A stretch of DNA of 64,000 bases from Palaemon carinicauda (taxonomy: Eukaryota > Arthropoda > Malacostraca > Decapoda > Palaemonidae): NCBI RefSeq assembly GCF_036898095.1, contig NC_090730.1:27679943-27743942 (forward strand), given 5' to 3'. The position numbers were made by a program, and so were the translations under genes. A model generated the notes under the pieces. The model did not search any database and had not been told where the DNA came from. It saw only the letters and a list, made by a program, of their open reading frames with translations. Positions 20,014-29,653 of the stretch are shown in pieces; the stretch's first letter is position 1; each line of letters begins with the position of its first letter.

Positions 20014-21051
20014 TCAATGGGGAGAGATAAGGCTCCCAGCTGCAACCGTTGGATATTTAAGAGCCTGTAAGTTCTTTAGATAGTGGCGTTTGAAGACCAT
20101 AGGAGATTTCCAACCCGTGTACTTCTTAAGGTTATCAAAGTCCATATTCTGGAAATAGTTGATGGAGGTAGCTATCGATCGGATATCATGAGCATGGGGA
20201 AATGATCCCGGATTGGCTTGTTTAATGAAGTATAGGATCTGTTGCCTAATGCCACGTATGGAAATGGTACCTCCTTGTTCTCTGATAAACAAGGGGCCAG
20301 ACGATCGGGTAGCAGTCCTGGCTAAAAAGGCCCTGAGAGTGGTGACCGGACATAGAGAAGTATCTTGGAGAAGAGGAATAATCTTCCAAGGGGACCACCT
20401 ATTTTGGGGGTCCTCGTTCTTAGCTAGGAACGCCCTGTCTGGTGAAAGAAGTACCTCACCTGAAGGGAGGAAATCCATGTTCTCTGAGTTTCGTGAGAGA
20501 GCTGCTAGTTCTGAGATTCTGGAACCCGAGGCCAAAGCTGTTAGAAATAAAGTCTTCCTAAGAAGAGTGATATAAGAGCAGGATTCGTTGTCCGTGTCGG
20601 AGGCCAGTTTGAGGACATCATTTAGAGACCAAGAGACCTTTTGAGGACGGACCGAAGGTCGAAGCCTAGCACATGCTTTTGGAATAGATGAGAAATAAGA
20701 CTCCGCCAGGTTAATGTTAAACCCAACCAGGAAGACTTTCCTCAGAGCTGACTTAATGGTGGTTATAGTGCTAGCTGCTAGGCCTTTGTCAAAAATGGAC
20801 CTAAAGAAGGAGATGGCTAAATTAGGAGTCATAACCGAATGGTCTGAAGTCCTTAAGAAATCCGCTAGTTTCTTAACCGCCGAATCATATTGGCGAATCG
20901 TTGAGTCCCTTTTGTCTGATTCTATAAAGAGGACATTATCTGGGTCGATGTTTGCGCCCCTACGTGCCGCAAACTTCATGAAATCCACAAAGTTAGGGTT
21001 TTGGCTATCCTTGAGGAATCTGACACAGTCCGTGTTTGGACCACCTGGGTC
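20014..21051 (-). CDS. Tyrosine recombinase ORF3, copy F
   Basis: The recombinase core is about 345 residues ending at 20014. The same frame is open back to 22767 (917 codons in all), so the start is uncertain. The last ~75 bp of ORF2 overlap it. The N-terminal part (DSTIRQYDSAVKKLADFL, then AASTITTIKSALRKVF) fits a core-binding helical domain. Box I Arg is in GSRISELAAL, box II is HAHDIRSIATS, and the nucleophile Tyr is in FKRHYLKNL. All are intact, with no stop or frameshift. The sequence is clearly different from the B/C/D/E/H recombinases, showing an older lineage split. Its inferred role is insertion of the cDNA circle into T-run targets. Confidence 0.85.
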   Translation of the reverse strand, partial: DPGGPNTDCVRFLKDSQNPNFVDFMKFAARRGANIDPDNVLFIESDKRDSTIRQYDSAVKKLADFLRTSDHSVMTPNLAISFFRSIFDKGLAASTITTIKSALRKVFLVGFNINLAESYFSSIPKACARLRPSVRPQKVSWSLNDVLKLASDTDNESCSYITLLRKTLFLTALASGSRISELAALSRNSENMDFLPSGEVLLSPDRAFLAKNEDPQNRWSPWKIIPLLQDTSLCPVTTLRAFLARTATRSSGPLFIREQGGTISIRGIRQQILYFIKQANPGSFPHAHDIRSIATSINYFQNMDFDNLKKYTGWKSPMVFKRHYLKNLQALKYPTVAAGSLISPH

Positions 21052-22805
21052 AGTTTGGGGAATGGGATCCGGAAGGGACGGAGTTTCAACTCGAGGAGGA
21101 GAGGAAACCAACTGCTCTTTGGCCAGTGAGGTGCCACTAAAGCTACTACCCCGTTGAAGGAGCGGAGTTTGTGCAAGACTTTCAGTAGAAGATTCACTGG
21201 AGGGAATAAGATCTTCTGCCAATGGTTCCAATCCAGGGTTAATGCGTCCATGGCATAAGCCTGAGGGTCCAGGTTCGGTGTCACATAACACGGGAGTTTG
21301 TGATTGAGTCGGGTCGCGAATAGATCTACCTGGAGACCTGGAACCAGCCTGAGTATCCACCGGAAGGAGTGCATGTCCAGGGACCACTCCGATTCCAGTG
21401 GGCTCGTCCTGGATAATGCGTCTGCTATCACATTCTGGACTCCTGCTAGGTGAGTTGCTGACAGGAACCAGTCTTTGTCGGCTGCCAAGGTGAAGATAGT
21501 GACCAGGATCTGATTCAGGTTGGGTGATTTGGACCCCCCCCTGTTGAGGCAGTGGACTACGGCCGTGCTGTCTGAGACTACTCTGATGTGGGTCGACCTC
21601 GGAGGGGAGATTCTCTTCAGGGTCAAGAACACCGCCATGGCTTCGAGAACATTGATATGGAACTGTCTCATGGCGGGTGACCAAGAGCCCTGACACATCT
21701 GATGTTGGGAGTAACCCCCCCAACCACTCAGAGACGCGTCGGTATGAATTGTCACTTGTGGAGAGGGGAACTGTAGAGGAACCGACTTGGAGAGGTTCCT
21801 CCGATCGGACCATGGTTGTAGTCTCATTTTCAAGACAGAGGGGATCTTCGAGGTCTTGTCTCTTAAAGGTATTGTCGCCCTCTTTCTCCAAACTCGATTG
21901 ATGTCTTTGAGTTTGGCTTTTAATAGGAGATCGGTCAGTGAGGCAAACTGGAGTAGGCCGAGGACTCGTTCTAAAGCTCTTCTGGACACCTGTTTGTGTC
22001 TGAGAAAGTTCCTGACCTTGGAAGCTATCTCCCTCACCTTCTTGGGAGGAAGGGAGAGCTTGTGCTTTGAGAGGTCCCAACGGATGCCTAACCATTCGAA
22101 GAGGCTTGATGGTTGTAGGCGGGACTTCCGGAGGTTGACTTGGAAGCCCAGTTTGGCGAGAAAATGGAGTACCTTCGACGTAGCTCTTTTGCATTCCTGG
22201 TGCGACTGGGCCCAAATGAGCCAATCGTCCAGATAGGCGACGATTTGTATCCCTTGGTGTCTGAGTTGCTCGAGCACCGTCTCCCCCAGTTTCGTGAATA
22301 CCCTGGGGGCAATGCTGAGACCGAAGGGCATGACTTTGAATGCGAAGGCTCTCTTGCCGAGACGGAAGCCTAGATAAGGAGAGAAGTTTCGAGCTACTGG
22401 GACATGATAATAGGCGTCGGTAAGATCGATAGAGGTGGTGACGGCCCCACGGGGAAGTAAGGTCCGTACCTGAGAGATAGTCAGCATACGGAACTTGTCG
22501 CAAAGGATGTAAGAGTTGAGCTTCGACAAGTCCAGAACTACCCTCAACGCCGACGAGTCTTTCTTCGGGACTGTAAACAGGCGGCCTTGGAACTTCAGGG
22601 ATCGAACCCGCTTGATTGCTCTCTTCTTGAGTAACTCCGCAGTGTACTCTTCCAGGATGGGAGTGGGTCTCTGGAAGAAGGTCACAGGTGGAGGAGGGGA
22701 TCCCTGTGACCATTTCCAACCCAAGCCCCTTGATATTATGCTGTGAGCCCATGGACTGAAGGTCCAATGATCCCGGAAGTGATAAAGTCTCCCTCCTACC
22801 GGCAT
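20976..22805 (-). CDS. RT / RNase H / methyltransferase-like ORF2, copy F
   Basis: The frame is open from 22922 to 20976; the first ATG (MPVGGRLYHF) is at 22805, four bases after the gag stop at 22812-22810. Counting from 22922, RT motifs are SIDLTDAYYH (Asp near 166), FGLSIAP and YLDDW (near 230). RNase H follows with HTDAS (Asp near 395), LEAMA (Glu near 427), SDSTAV (Asp near 451) and IADALSR (Asp near 501). The C-terminal part carries VDLFATRLN, LDPQAYAMDA, ILFPPVN and APHWPKSSWF, the DIRS methyltransferase-like pattern. Every catalytic residue is present. The product would copy the element RNA; the methyltransferase-like part has no proven job. The stop-restart spacing to gag suggests reinitiation. 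Confidence 0.88.
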   Translation of the reverse strand: MPVGGRLYHFRDHWTFSPWAHSIISRGLGWKWSQGSPPPPVTFFQRPTPILEEYTAELLKKRAIKRVRSLKFQGRLFTVPKKDSSALRVVLDLSKLNSYILCDKFRMLTISQVRTLLPRGAVTTSIDLTDAYYHVPVARNFSPYLGFRLGKRAFAFKVMPFGLSIAPRVFTKLGETVLEQLRHQGIQIVAYLDDWLIWAQSHQECKRATSKVLHFLAKLGFQVNLRKSRLQPSSLFEWLGIRWDLSKHKLSLPPKKVREIASKVRNFLRHKQVSRRALERVLGLLQFASLTDLLLKAKLKDINRVWRKRATIPLRDKTSKIPSVLKMRLQPWSDRRNLSKSVPLQFPSPQVTIHTDASLSGWGGYSQHQMCQGSWSPAMRQFHINVLEAMAVFLTLKRISPPRSTHIRVVSDSTAVVHCLNRGGSKSPNLNQILVTIFTLAADKDWFLSATHLAGVQNVIADALSRTSPLESEWSLDMHSFRWILRLVPGLQVDLFATRLNHKLPCYVTPNLDPQAYAMDALTLDWNHWQKILFPPVNLLLKVLHKLRSFNGVVALVAPHWPKSSWFPLLLELKLRPFRIPFPKLTQVVQTRTVSDSSRIAKTLTLWIS

Positions 22806-22809
22806 CACA

Positions 22810-25100
22810 TCATTGGGAGGGAGTGAACTTAGGGCCCCTCCCTCCACGGGAACCCCTTGCTCTGGGCCCGCCGCGTTGGCGGAACTGTCCTCTACCTCTG
22901 GAACTCCCTCTTTGGTATCCACGAAAGGAACCGGAGGGTTCGTAGGCAGGGTTGTATGCAGGTGAGGGCATCCAAGAGGGGTTGGGCTGTGTACCAGGGG
23001 GAGCAGCGAGGTAGACTACCTGCTGAGGAGGCGCCTGTTGTCGAGAAGTCGAGGCCGCGGAAGGCTGTGGGGACGAGGTACCCCGGGCCGCTTTGTAAGG
23101 ACTAAACCTCAGCTTCTTCTTGAAGAATGTGTGTCTCTGGGGTTCGAACCTCTTTTTGGCTGAGAGACCCCACCTTACCTGCAAATTCTGGTTTGCCCTC
23201 GCTGCGTCCTGAAGAACCTTATCCACCTCGGTCTGAGGGAAGAGGGTCTTACCCCAGCAGGAGGAAGCTATCAGTCTGTTCGGCTCATGCCTGATGGTGG
23301 CCTCCGACAGAACGAACTTCCTGCAACTAACCCGTGCTGACCAGAAGTCATGGAGATCTATTTGGTAGGATAGCAGCTGGTTCTTTGTGGCGACTCTGAA
23401 CAGCGTTTCCTCTGGGTAAAGAGATGCAAGGGACTCCATGGAGGTGATGGATTGGAGGGACCTAGCAAGTCTAGTACGGGTCTCGAACTCAGTTTTGAGA
23501 AGACTCTCTATTAATCTGGGAAGCTTCTCAGAGAAAAGGGTAGAGGCACAGTCCGGGTCTAGTTTCCCCACCGTGAAGGTAGAGGCCGCAGCATCCCAGG
23601 CTGCCGAGGAACCCGGAATAAGCAAAGAGGTGGGGTCCGTCTCCTTGAGAGCCGGCATGGAAGAGCCTTCTTTGATGGCCTGTATAGTCAGCTCTGTGAC
23701 TTTGTCTATGAGCGGCAAAGAGATGGAGGCCGCTGTCGTAAAAATAGTGTAGGAACCCTTGTGAGGGGTGAGCTTGGAGTTAATACACCCCCACTCTGAT
23801 AGTGTTCTGGCCCAGATAGCCTGGGCCTGCTCTTTTGGAAATATGATCGTTTCCTTCGGTACCTTGTCCATACGGACCAATGCATGTTCCTTTAACCGTA
23901 CAAAACCATTGAACGGGAATGCTAGGCCCGGGGGATAGAACTCCAGGTCCTCTAGAGGGCGGGTGCCCATGCCCTCCAGAGTTAGGGAGCCATCTACGAA
24001 TGGAGCATGCAAAGCAAACCGCCAAGGATTGTTTTTATCGAAGGGCGGCAGCTTCGATGCGTCTGGGGCAGAAGGGGGAGGGAACTGAGTTCCGGCGCGG
24101 ATCAGAGTAGCCATCATATCCTTAATCTCTGTTATTGCACCAGAGTGATGTTGAACTTGATCCCTGACCAATCCTTTGATCAGTTGGATGGGGAGGAGAT
24201 CAGCCCAGGGTACCTGAAAGTCACCCGTTGGCTTTTTCTTGGATTTGGTAGACTTAGACTTCGACTTCTTAGGAGTAGTGGTTTTACGAGGAGCAATATG
24301 AATATCAGGAGCTGTCGAGGGTCCGGGGACCGGTGACGTTGATACTGGCAAAGCTGAAGTCTTATAAGTTCGAAGTGGCTTCACCTTGGGTCGTACGGAG
24401 GCAGAGGGATCCCGAGGAGAAGCCTTAGAGTTATCAAAACCTAGAAAGGAAGAGGTAGAAGAGGGAGTAGGAGAGAAAAGGGTTTCCACCAACTCGGCAC
24501 CACTTACCTGCTCGTCCCTGGGTTCTACGTCTATATCCAGACCAGCCATGTCCATCGGTACGAGGGTTTCGTCCTCCACGGAAATGGTAGCCCTGACTTC
24601 TTCAATTAAAGGGGCAGCAAGGTCAGGAGAGACTGCAGCAGTAGTCGAGCCTGGGAAGAGACGGGAGGCCATATCCCCATCGAGGAGATAGGGAGCGCCA
24701 GACGGGGCATTCCTGCCAAAGCCCGACACCCACGGCCGAAGAGTAGCCCTTGCTGACCGAAGAGAGACATCATCGGCCTGTAAGATTTGCAGTGATTAGT
24801 GATGGAGGAGGGGGTTTGCCCTCCTAAATATACTGTGTATATCATATTCATGTCTATATTAGTGTCTGCCAACGAGAAATAAGGAACAAAGGGAAAACCC
24901 ACTTACATCATCATTCAGCAGAACTGACGACAACTCGTAACAGAACGAGCACAAATCCGGGAACCACACTGGGTATTGGGCCTGTCCCGGTTCCTGGATA
25001 AAGGGAATGGAGCAGTGAGCATGAGACCGGCCGAGGTCATGCCCAACGGGGTCGCTGAACGAGGCAGAGCATCCTTCAGCAGTACAACGGGCCTTCTGTA
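22810..25100 (-). CDS. gag-like ORF1, copy F, two visible exons
   Basis: The main exon runs from about 24791 to 22810 and is open. Its first ATG in frame is at 24672. It is Ser/Pro/Lys rich early (KKSKSKSTKSKKKP), then more globular (WARTLSEWGC, LLSYQIDLHDFW), and ends in an RGG-type tail (RGSSRGRGQFRQRGG). Upstream, an acceptor TTACAG ends near 24792. A donor GTAAGT lies at about 24907. Between them is a ~116-bp intron. The exon before it (about 25100-24908) encodes a Cys/His module: CTAEGC, then HAHC, then CSFC, in phase with the main exon. It resembles the N-terminal cysteine module of gag in copies B and E. It begins at another acceptor, TTTTACAG, so a first exon must lie further upstream. 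A start reading MSEAPSS at about 26695 with a weak GTTTGT donor would be in phase. Confidence 0.65.
24792..24907 (-). other. Predicted spliceosomal intron in copy F gag
   Basis: On the minus strand it starts GTAAGTGG and ends AAATCTTACAG, about 116 bp. Reading through it gives stops. Removing it joins two open exons in phase 0. Confidence 0.6.
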
Positions 25101-26773
25101 AAAGAAAGGAGACATGAGTCTGGTGATGCTTGAAACTCTGATAAGGGATAAAAACCTATTATTTTAGAGTTCTGGCACTCACTGAATTACCTAAGCACCC
25201 ATATTGCATTGACCAAACAACTAACTATTAACTTTAAGTTGATACTGCCCCATACCATTGTTGGCACTTTAAAATTCAATTGTCTGTATATTTGTAATGC
25301 ACCCAATGTCTGTTAATGACATAAGGATAATAAGCTTAAAGTAATCCGCCGACCTCCAAGGGTCGGGGAAGCAGTGACATGCCCTTAAAATAAATACAAA
25401 CACCAGCCTTAGCTAAAGGCAAGGCAAATATAAGTGTGAAGTGTATGGGCGACCTCCGGTGAAGCCGGAGCTCCGGTGAGGCCGGATCGTAATGAAATGT
25501 CCTGAATAAAGGAGCCTTAGCTAATTAGCTAAGGCAACTTTAAGTGTTAAGTGTTTGGGCGACCTCCGGTGACGCCGGAGGATAATGAGATGCCCTGAAT
25601 AATTCAATTGTGGCTAATAATTCAATTGTGAAAGATAAAAAGCTAAGTCGTAGCTAAAGACTAAAGCTTAGATTATAGTAAATCGTATTTACGATCTCCG
25701 GTGAGGCCGGAGGGAGAAGAAAGGTCCTGAATAATTATTGTGAATAACAACACAGTTGTAATAACAAAGGCTATTGTGGATATGGCCGTGGCCTGAGACC
25801 GAAGTAAGGGCCACCGGAGGGTCTTATCTAAACAATATGAAGCCCGTCCCATGTAGTAAACAATATAAATATAACAATAGAACGAAAGTTATTGAGAATC
25901 CCTCGTGGCGGAGTATAACTCAAGGCGGAGTGGATAACGTTCATAACTACTCCCGAGCCGTAACGGGGAGAGGACGAAACACGGACCAAAATAACGCTAA
26001 CAATTGAAAAGTCACGAAAAATAAATAACTCGTAAGTTATCATCCACCCAGAGGGGGAGAGGTGAGGGAGGGAGAACCCGCTGAACGCACAAAACGGAAA
26101 ACGGGAAATCCGCTCCCCCACCGAAGCTAAGAAAGAAAACGAGAGAAAGGGGTAACTCGTGACTGCGAACAGAAAACGGGGACCCCAATCTCCCGCTCTC
26201 TTGGACACAAACAGGACTAAAAATCACAAAACACTATTATAAACGTATAAAATAAAAATGTACATCCATATAATACTACGATCGAAGAATAGCATCCGTT
26301 AAAACTTAAAATAAATAGCACTGTTCCTTTAACCGAGTCGAGTGACGAACGCCTCGGGCGGTTACTAAACAAAAACAAAGCTAAATCGCTATCTCGATCG
26401 TAGGCTGGACTTACTTGCAAAAAGTACCATGAGCATAAAATAAAAATAAAAATAATAACGGTTCTAAAGGCATAAGGCCAGGGACTTAACCAAGAACCTA
26501 AGTGACAGAGTACTAAACGGGCAGATAAAGATGAATTCCCCAACAAGTGAACAAACAATGGCCGCCATGAAAGGCCAGACGGGGATAATAAAACAGACTA
26601 TACTGGATATAAAACACAAGCCCGGTACAATAAAATACTGTCAAAACAAACTATGGTACTTAACATTGGAATGTGTGAAGATGGAGCTTCGGACATGACA
26701 AAATAAATCCACGATAGATAAAAAAGACCGAGAGCACAACGAAAACATTCAACACTTTTGAATTCCAAAAAGA
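25101..26773 (-). other. Long 5' leader of copy F
   Basis: No long frame is present. CTCCGGTGA.GCCGGAG motifs recur near 25347, 25449, 25470, 25560, 25695 and 25811, each a small GC-rich hairpin in AT-rich DNA. It could be a first intron, a packaging region or both. Confidence 0.55.
25340..25830 (-). repeat. Dispersed CTCCGGTGA/GCCGGAG hairpin motifs
   Basis: At least five copies lie in about 490 bp, spaced roughly 110-130 bp, with ATGCCCTGAATAA-like text between several of them. They look like worn tandem units. Confidence 0.65.
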
Positions 26774-27070
26774 AGGATGTTGTTCAGATGGCGCTCGCGT
26801 CGTGGCGTGGGTGGTGCGGCGATGGGGATGTGTCTAGGGCCTCTGTATCGGCCCATCCCTTTGGCGAAGGAATTAACTAAATGGAAGACAACCTGTGAAT
26901 AGTGGATTTCACGCGCCTTTGCTTTATACACGACACCCAAAAGGTGCTCGCGCGAGGGTTGTAACCTCAGCATTCCATGCTTTTATCTTTCTCTGGTATA
27001 ATTGGAAGGTTTTTATCAGAAAAGGTATACAAGAAGGACTTTTCGCCCGGCGCCACAGGTTCGACCCAGA
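26774..27070 (-). repeat. Left ITR of copy F
   Basis: It is the inverted partner of 19156-19483. The outermost bases are CGACCCAGAA at the satellite junction. Confidence 0.85.
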
Positions 27071-28620
27071 AATTACTACGTAGTAAGGAATTGCCGTATA
27101 TTATTCATTTTTTTTTTTCATGTTTATGTGTTAGAAAGTGTGCCTTGATGGTTGGGCTAACACGTGCATGTCTTTTTTTTTATCTGAGATGTCGTATATT
27201 AGAATGTCGGGCATTTTACCGCGAGTGTCCCTTTTTAATTTTTTTTCATTTTTTTGCCAAGTCATTTTTCCGTAAGATATTGCGAAATAGTGTCGTAAAA
27301 CTTTTGCTTTTTTAATGTTGGAAAGTGTGTCTAGATGATCTGGCTACCCATGCGTGATTTTGTTTTTGTCAGATACGACGTAGTTATTGGTATATTGGGT
27401 ATTTAACTGCGGTTGCCAATTTCTGTTTTTTTTCAATATTTGTAAAAATTTACTACGTAGTAAGGAATTGCCGTATATTATTGATTTTTTTTCATGTTTA
27501 TGAGTTAGAAAGTGTGCCTTGATGGTTGGGCTAACACGTGCATGTCTTTTTTTTTTATCTGAGATGCCGTATATTAGAATGTTGGGCATTTTTCCGCGAG
27601 TGCCCCTTTTTATTTGTTTTGCATTTTTTTGCTTAGTCATGTTACCGTAAGGAATTGGCAAGTAGTGTCGCAAAACTTATATTTTTATAGTGTTGGAAAG
27701 TGTTTCTAGATGATCTGGCTACCCATGCCTATTTTTTTTTAGCCAGATATGGCGTATATATAAGTATGTGTTCGATTTTCCTGTGATTGCCATTTTTTCG
27801 TTTTTTCCCATTTCTTTCAAAATTACTACGTACTAAGGAACTATCACAGAGTAATATTTCATTTATATGTTTATTTGTCGGAAAATATGCCTTGATGGTT
27901 TGCCTAGCACGTGGCTGAAATTTTTTTTTTCTGAAATGCCGTATATTAGAATGGCCATTTTTCCACGAGTGCCCCTTTTTATTTGTTTTGCATTTTTTTG
28001 CTTAGTCATGTTACCGTAAGGAATTGGCAAGTAGTGTCGCAAAACTTATAATTTTATAGTGTTGGAAAGTGTTTCTAGATGATCTGGCTACCCATGCCTA
28101 TCTTCTTTTTTTAGCCAGATATGGCGTATATATAGGTATGTGTTCGATTTTCCTGTGATTACCATTTTTTCGTTTTTTCCCATTTCTTTCAAAATTACTA
28201 CGTACTAAGGAACTATCACAGAGTAATTATTCATTTAGATGTTTATTTGTCGGAAAATGTGCCTTGATGGTTTGCCTAGCACGTGGCTGAATTTTTTTTT
28301 TCTGAAATGCCGTATATTAGAATGTTAGCCATTTTTCCGCGAGTGCCCCTTTTTATTTGTTTTGCATTTTTTTGCTTAGTCATGTTACCGTAAGGAATTG
28401 GCAAGTAGTGTCGCAAAACTTATATTTTTATAGTGTTGGAAAGTGTTTCTAGATGATCTGGCTACCCATGCCTATCTTTTTTTTAGCCAGGTATGGCGTA
28501 TATATAGGTATGTGTTCGATTTTCCTGTGATTGCCATTTTTTCGTTTTTTCCCAATTCTTTCAAAATTACTACGTACTAAGGAACTATCACAGAGTAATG
28601 ATTCCTCTAGATGTTTATTT
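27071..28620 (+). repeat. ~375-bp tandem array inside the piggyBac-like element
   Basis: ATTACTACG starts units at about 27072, 27449, 27822, 28194 and 28566, so steps are 377, 373, 372 and 372 bp. Each unit has a GTTGGAAAGTGT..TCTAGATGATCTGGCTACCCATG block, a CCGTATATTAGAATG block and poly-T runs. With 18765-19150 there are at least five units. No coding sequence is present. Confidence 0.9.
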
Positions 28621-29570
28621 GTCGGAAAATTTTGTTTACTTTTTTTTTTGATTGAATATCATCAAATTTTTTTAGCTAAAATATTGTTTTACATTTTTTT
28701 TTTTCGATTTTATTTCCCTTCAAAAAAATTTTTTTGGGTTAGAATTTTAATTTTATAGTCGTAAAATAATTGACAATTATCCAGCAACCCACCATACAAT
28801 TTTTATGCATATCCAATAATAATTAGATTAGTAAATAACACCTTGAAATTGACATACCCTTCCTACATTTCAAGTGGCAGATTAGGGAGTCTGAGTCAGT
28901 GTGGTTGGCGGCCATTTTGTGGACATATCCGAAGCGTAAGCTGCCCTATCTATATATATTCTTGTTCCCTATAGAATTTGTGATATTTTGGTATATTTTT
29001 ACCTGCATAAATATCATATTATATATTAAATATATGTATTTTTTTACAAAATTTCTAAGTACTCAAAAAATTACCTTTAGATATGGCCCCTGATATAAAT
29101 GTAATTTACAAAATAATGAAGATTTTTTTACATATTTCTATTTTAGGATAACATATGTTTATTCCCTAAAAAAATTAGCCACTTCCTATTTCATTTGGGT
29201 ACCCAAAAAAATTCATGAAATTTGGACAAATTTTTTTGGCCAAAAAAAGTTACCCTTTTTTTCTCATTTCAGATCTTCACCTCCATGGGTCTGACTTCAT
29301 CCAAAATACATCAAGATGTGTCCTAAACATTCAAGAATCAATTCCTAAAAGGATTTGTGTATATATGTATAAACTTTTTTTTTATGAATTTTTATGTCAG
29401 GTCTTTTTTTTTTTCTACTTAATTTTTTAAAATATTTATAATATATAGTTTTTCTGCAGATGAGTAGTATTTATCTTTACAGTTGTTTTAAGCATTCATT
29501 GAAGTTTTTTTTGGCAAAAGAAAAAAGGAGGTTACTGCAAAAACTGATTTTTCAAGAATTTTTTTTGGCG
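28621..29570 (+). other. AT-rich interior of the piggyBac-like element
   Basis: Very AT-rich with poly-T runs and only short chance frames. No transposase motif was seen. Confidence 0.6.
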
Positions 29571-29653
29571 TCGGGGTCGTTCGCGTCCGAGTATACCCTT
29601 AAAGGGGTGTCCGAGGAGCGTACCTATCCAGGGTTAAGTAATATTTGATTTTT

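Larger units (their letters stand above)
19151..27070 (-). mobile_element. DIRS copy F, apparently intact, gag likely spliced
   Basis: Read on the minus strand: left ITR (27070-26774), long leader, gag with an intron, RT ORF, YR ORF, 3' UTR, ICR (19540-19640) and right ITR (to 19156). All three coding parts are open with catalytic residues present. It sits in the satellite array: TGTAAAAA on the left and ATTACTACG on the right rejoin as in the neighbouring unit at 27440-27455, with no target duplication. It belongs to a different DIRS lineage from the B/C/D/E/H group, by ITR and protein sequence. Confidence 0.85.
18535..29633. mobile_element. piggyBac-like element, non-autonomous, TTAA flanked
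   Basis: The left end CCCTGGATAGGTACG and right end CGTACCTATCCAGGG are inverted and flanked by TTAA (18531-18534 and 29634-29637). The reversed arm has a single empty TTAA at 35661-35664. Precise TTAA duplication and CCC...GGG ends are piggyBac hallmarks. A subterminal GTCGGGGTCGTTCGCGTCCG motif lies near both ends. No transposase frame was found. Without nested copy F it would be about 3.2 kb, mostly a 375-bp tandem array and AT-rich DNA, so it probably moved with a transposase supplied in trans. Confidence 0.85.

Noticed and set aside
20213..24691. Several plus-strand frames of 75-150 codons opposite copy F
   Set aside because: They are antisense shadows of gag, RT and YR with no motif of their own.
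26217..26558. 113-codon minus-strand frame in the copy F leader as an extra gene
   Set aside because: Low-complexity hydrophobic AT-rich sequence, without homology I can recognise. It probably falls in a leader or intron.
27071..28620. CRISPR-like array
   Set aside because: Units are ~375 bp with no short repeat plus unique spacer pattern, and the genome is eukaryotic. It is a satellite array.
28531..29648. Small plus-strand frames in the piggyBac-like interior as transposase remains
   Set aside because: They are Phe/Leu/Lys-rich products of poly-T and AT-rich DNA, with no DDD-type motif.
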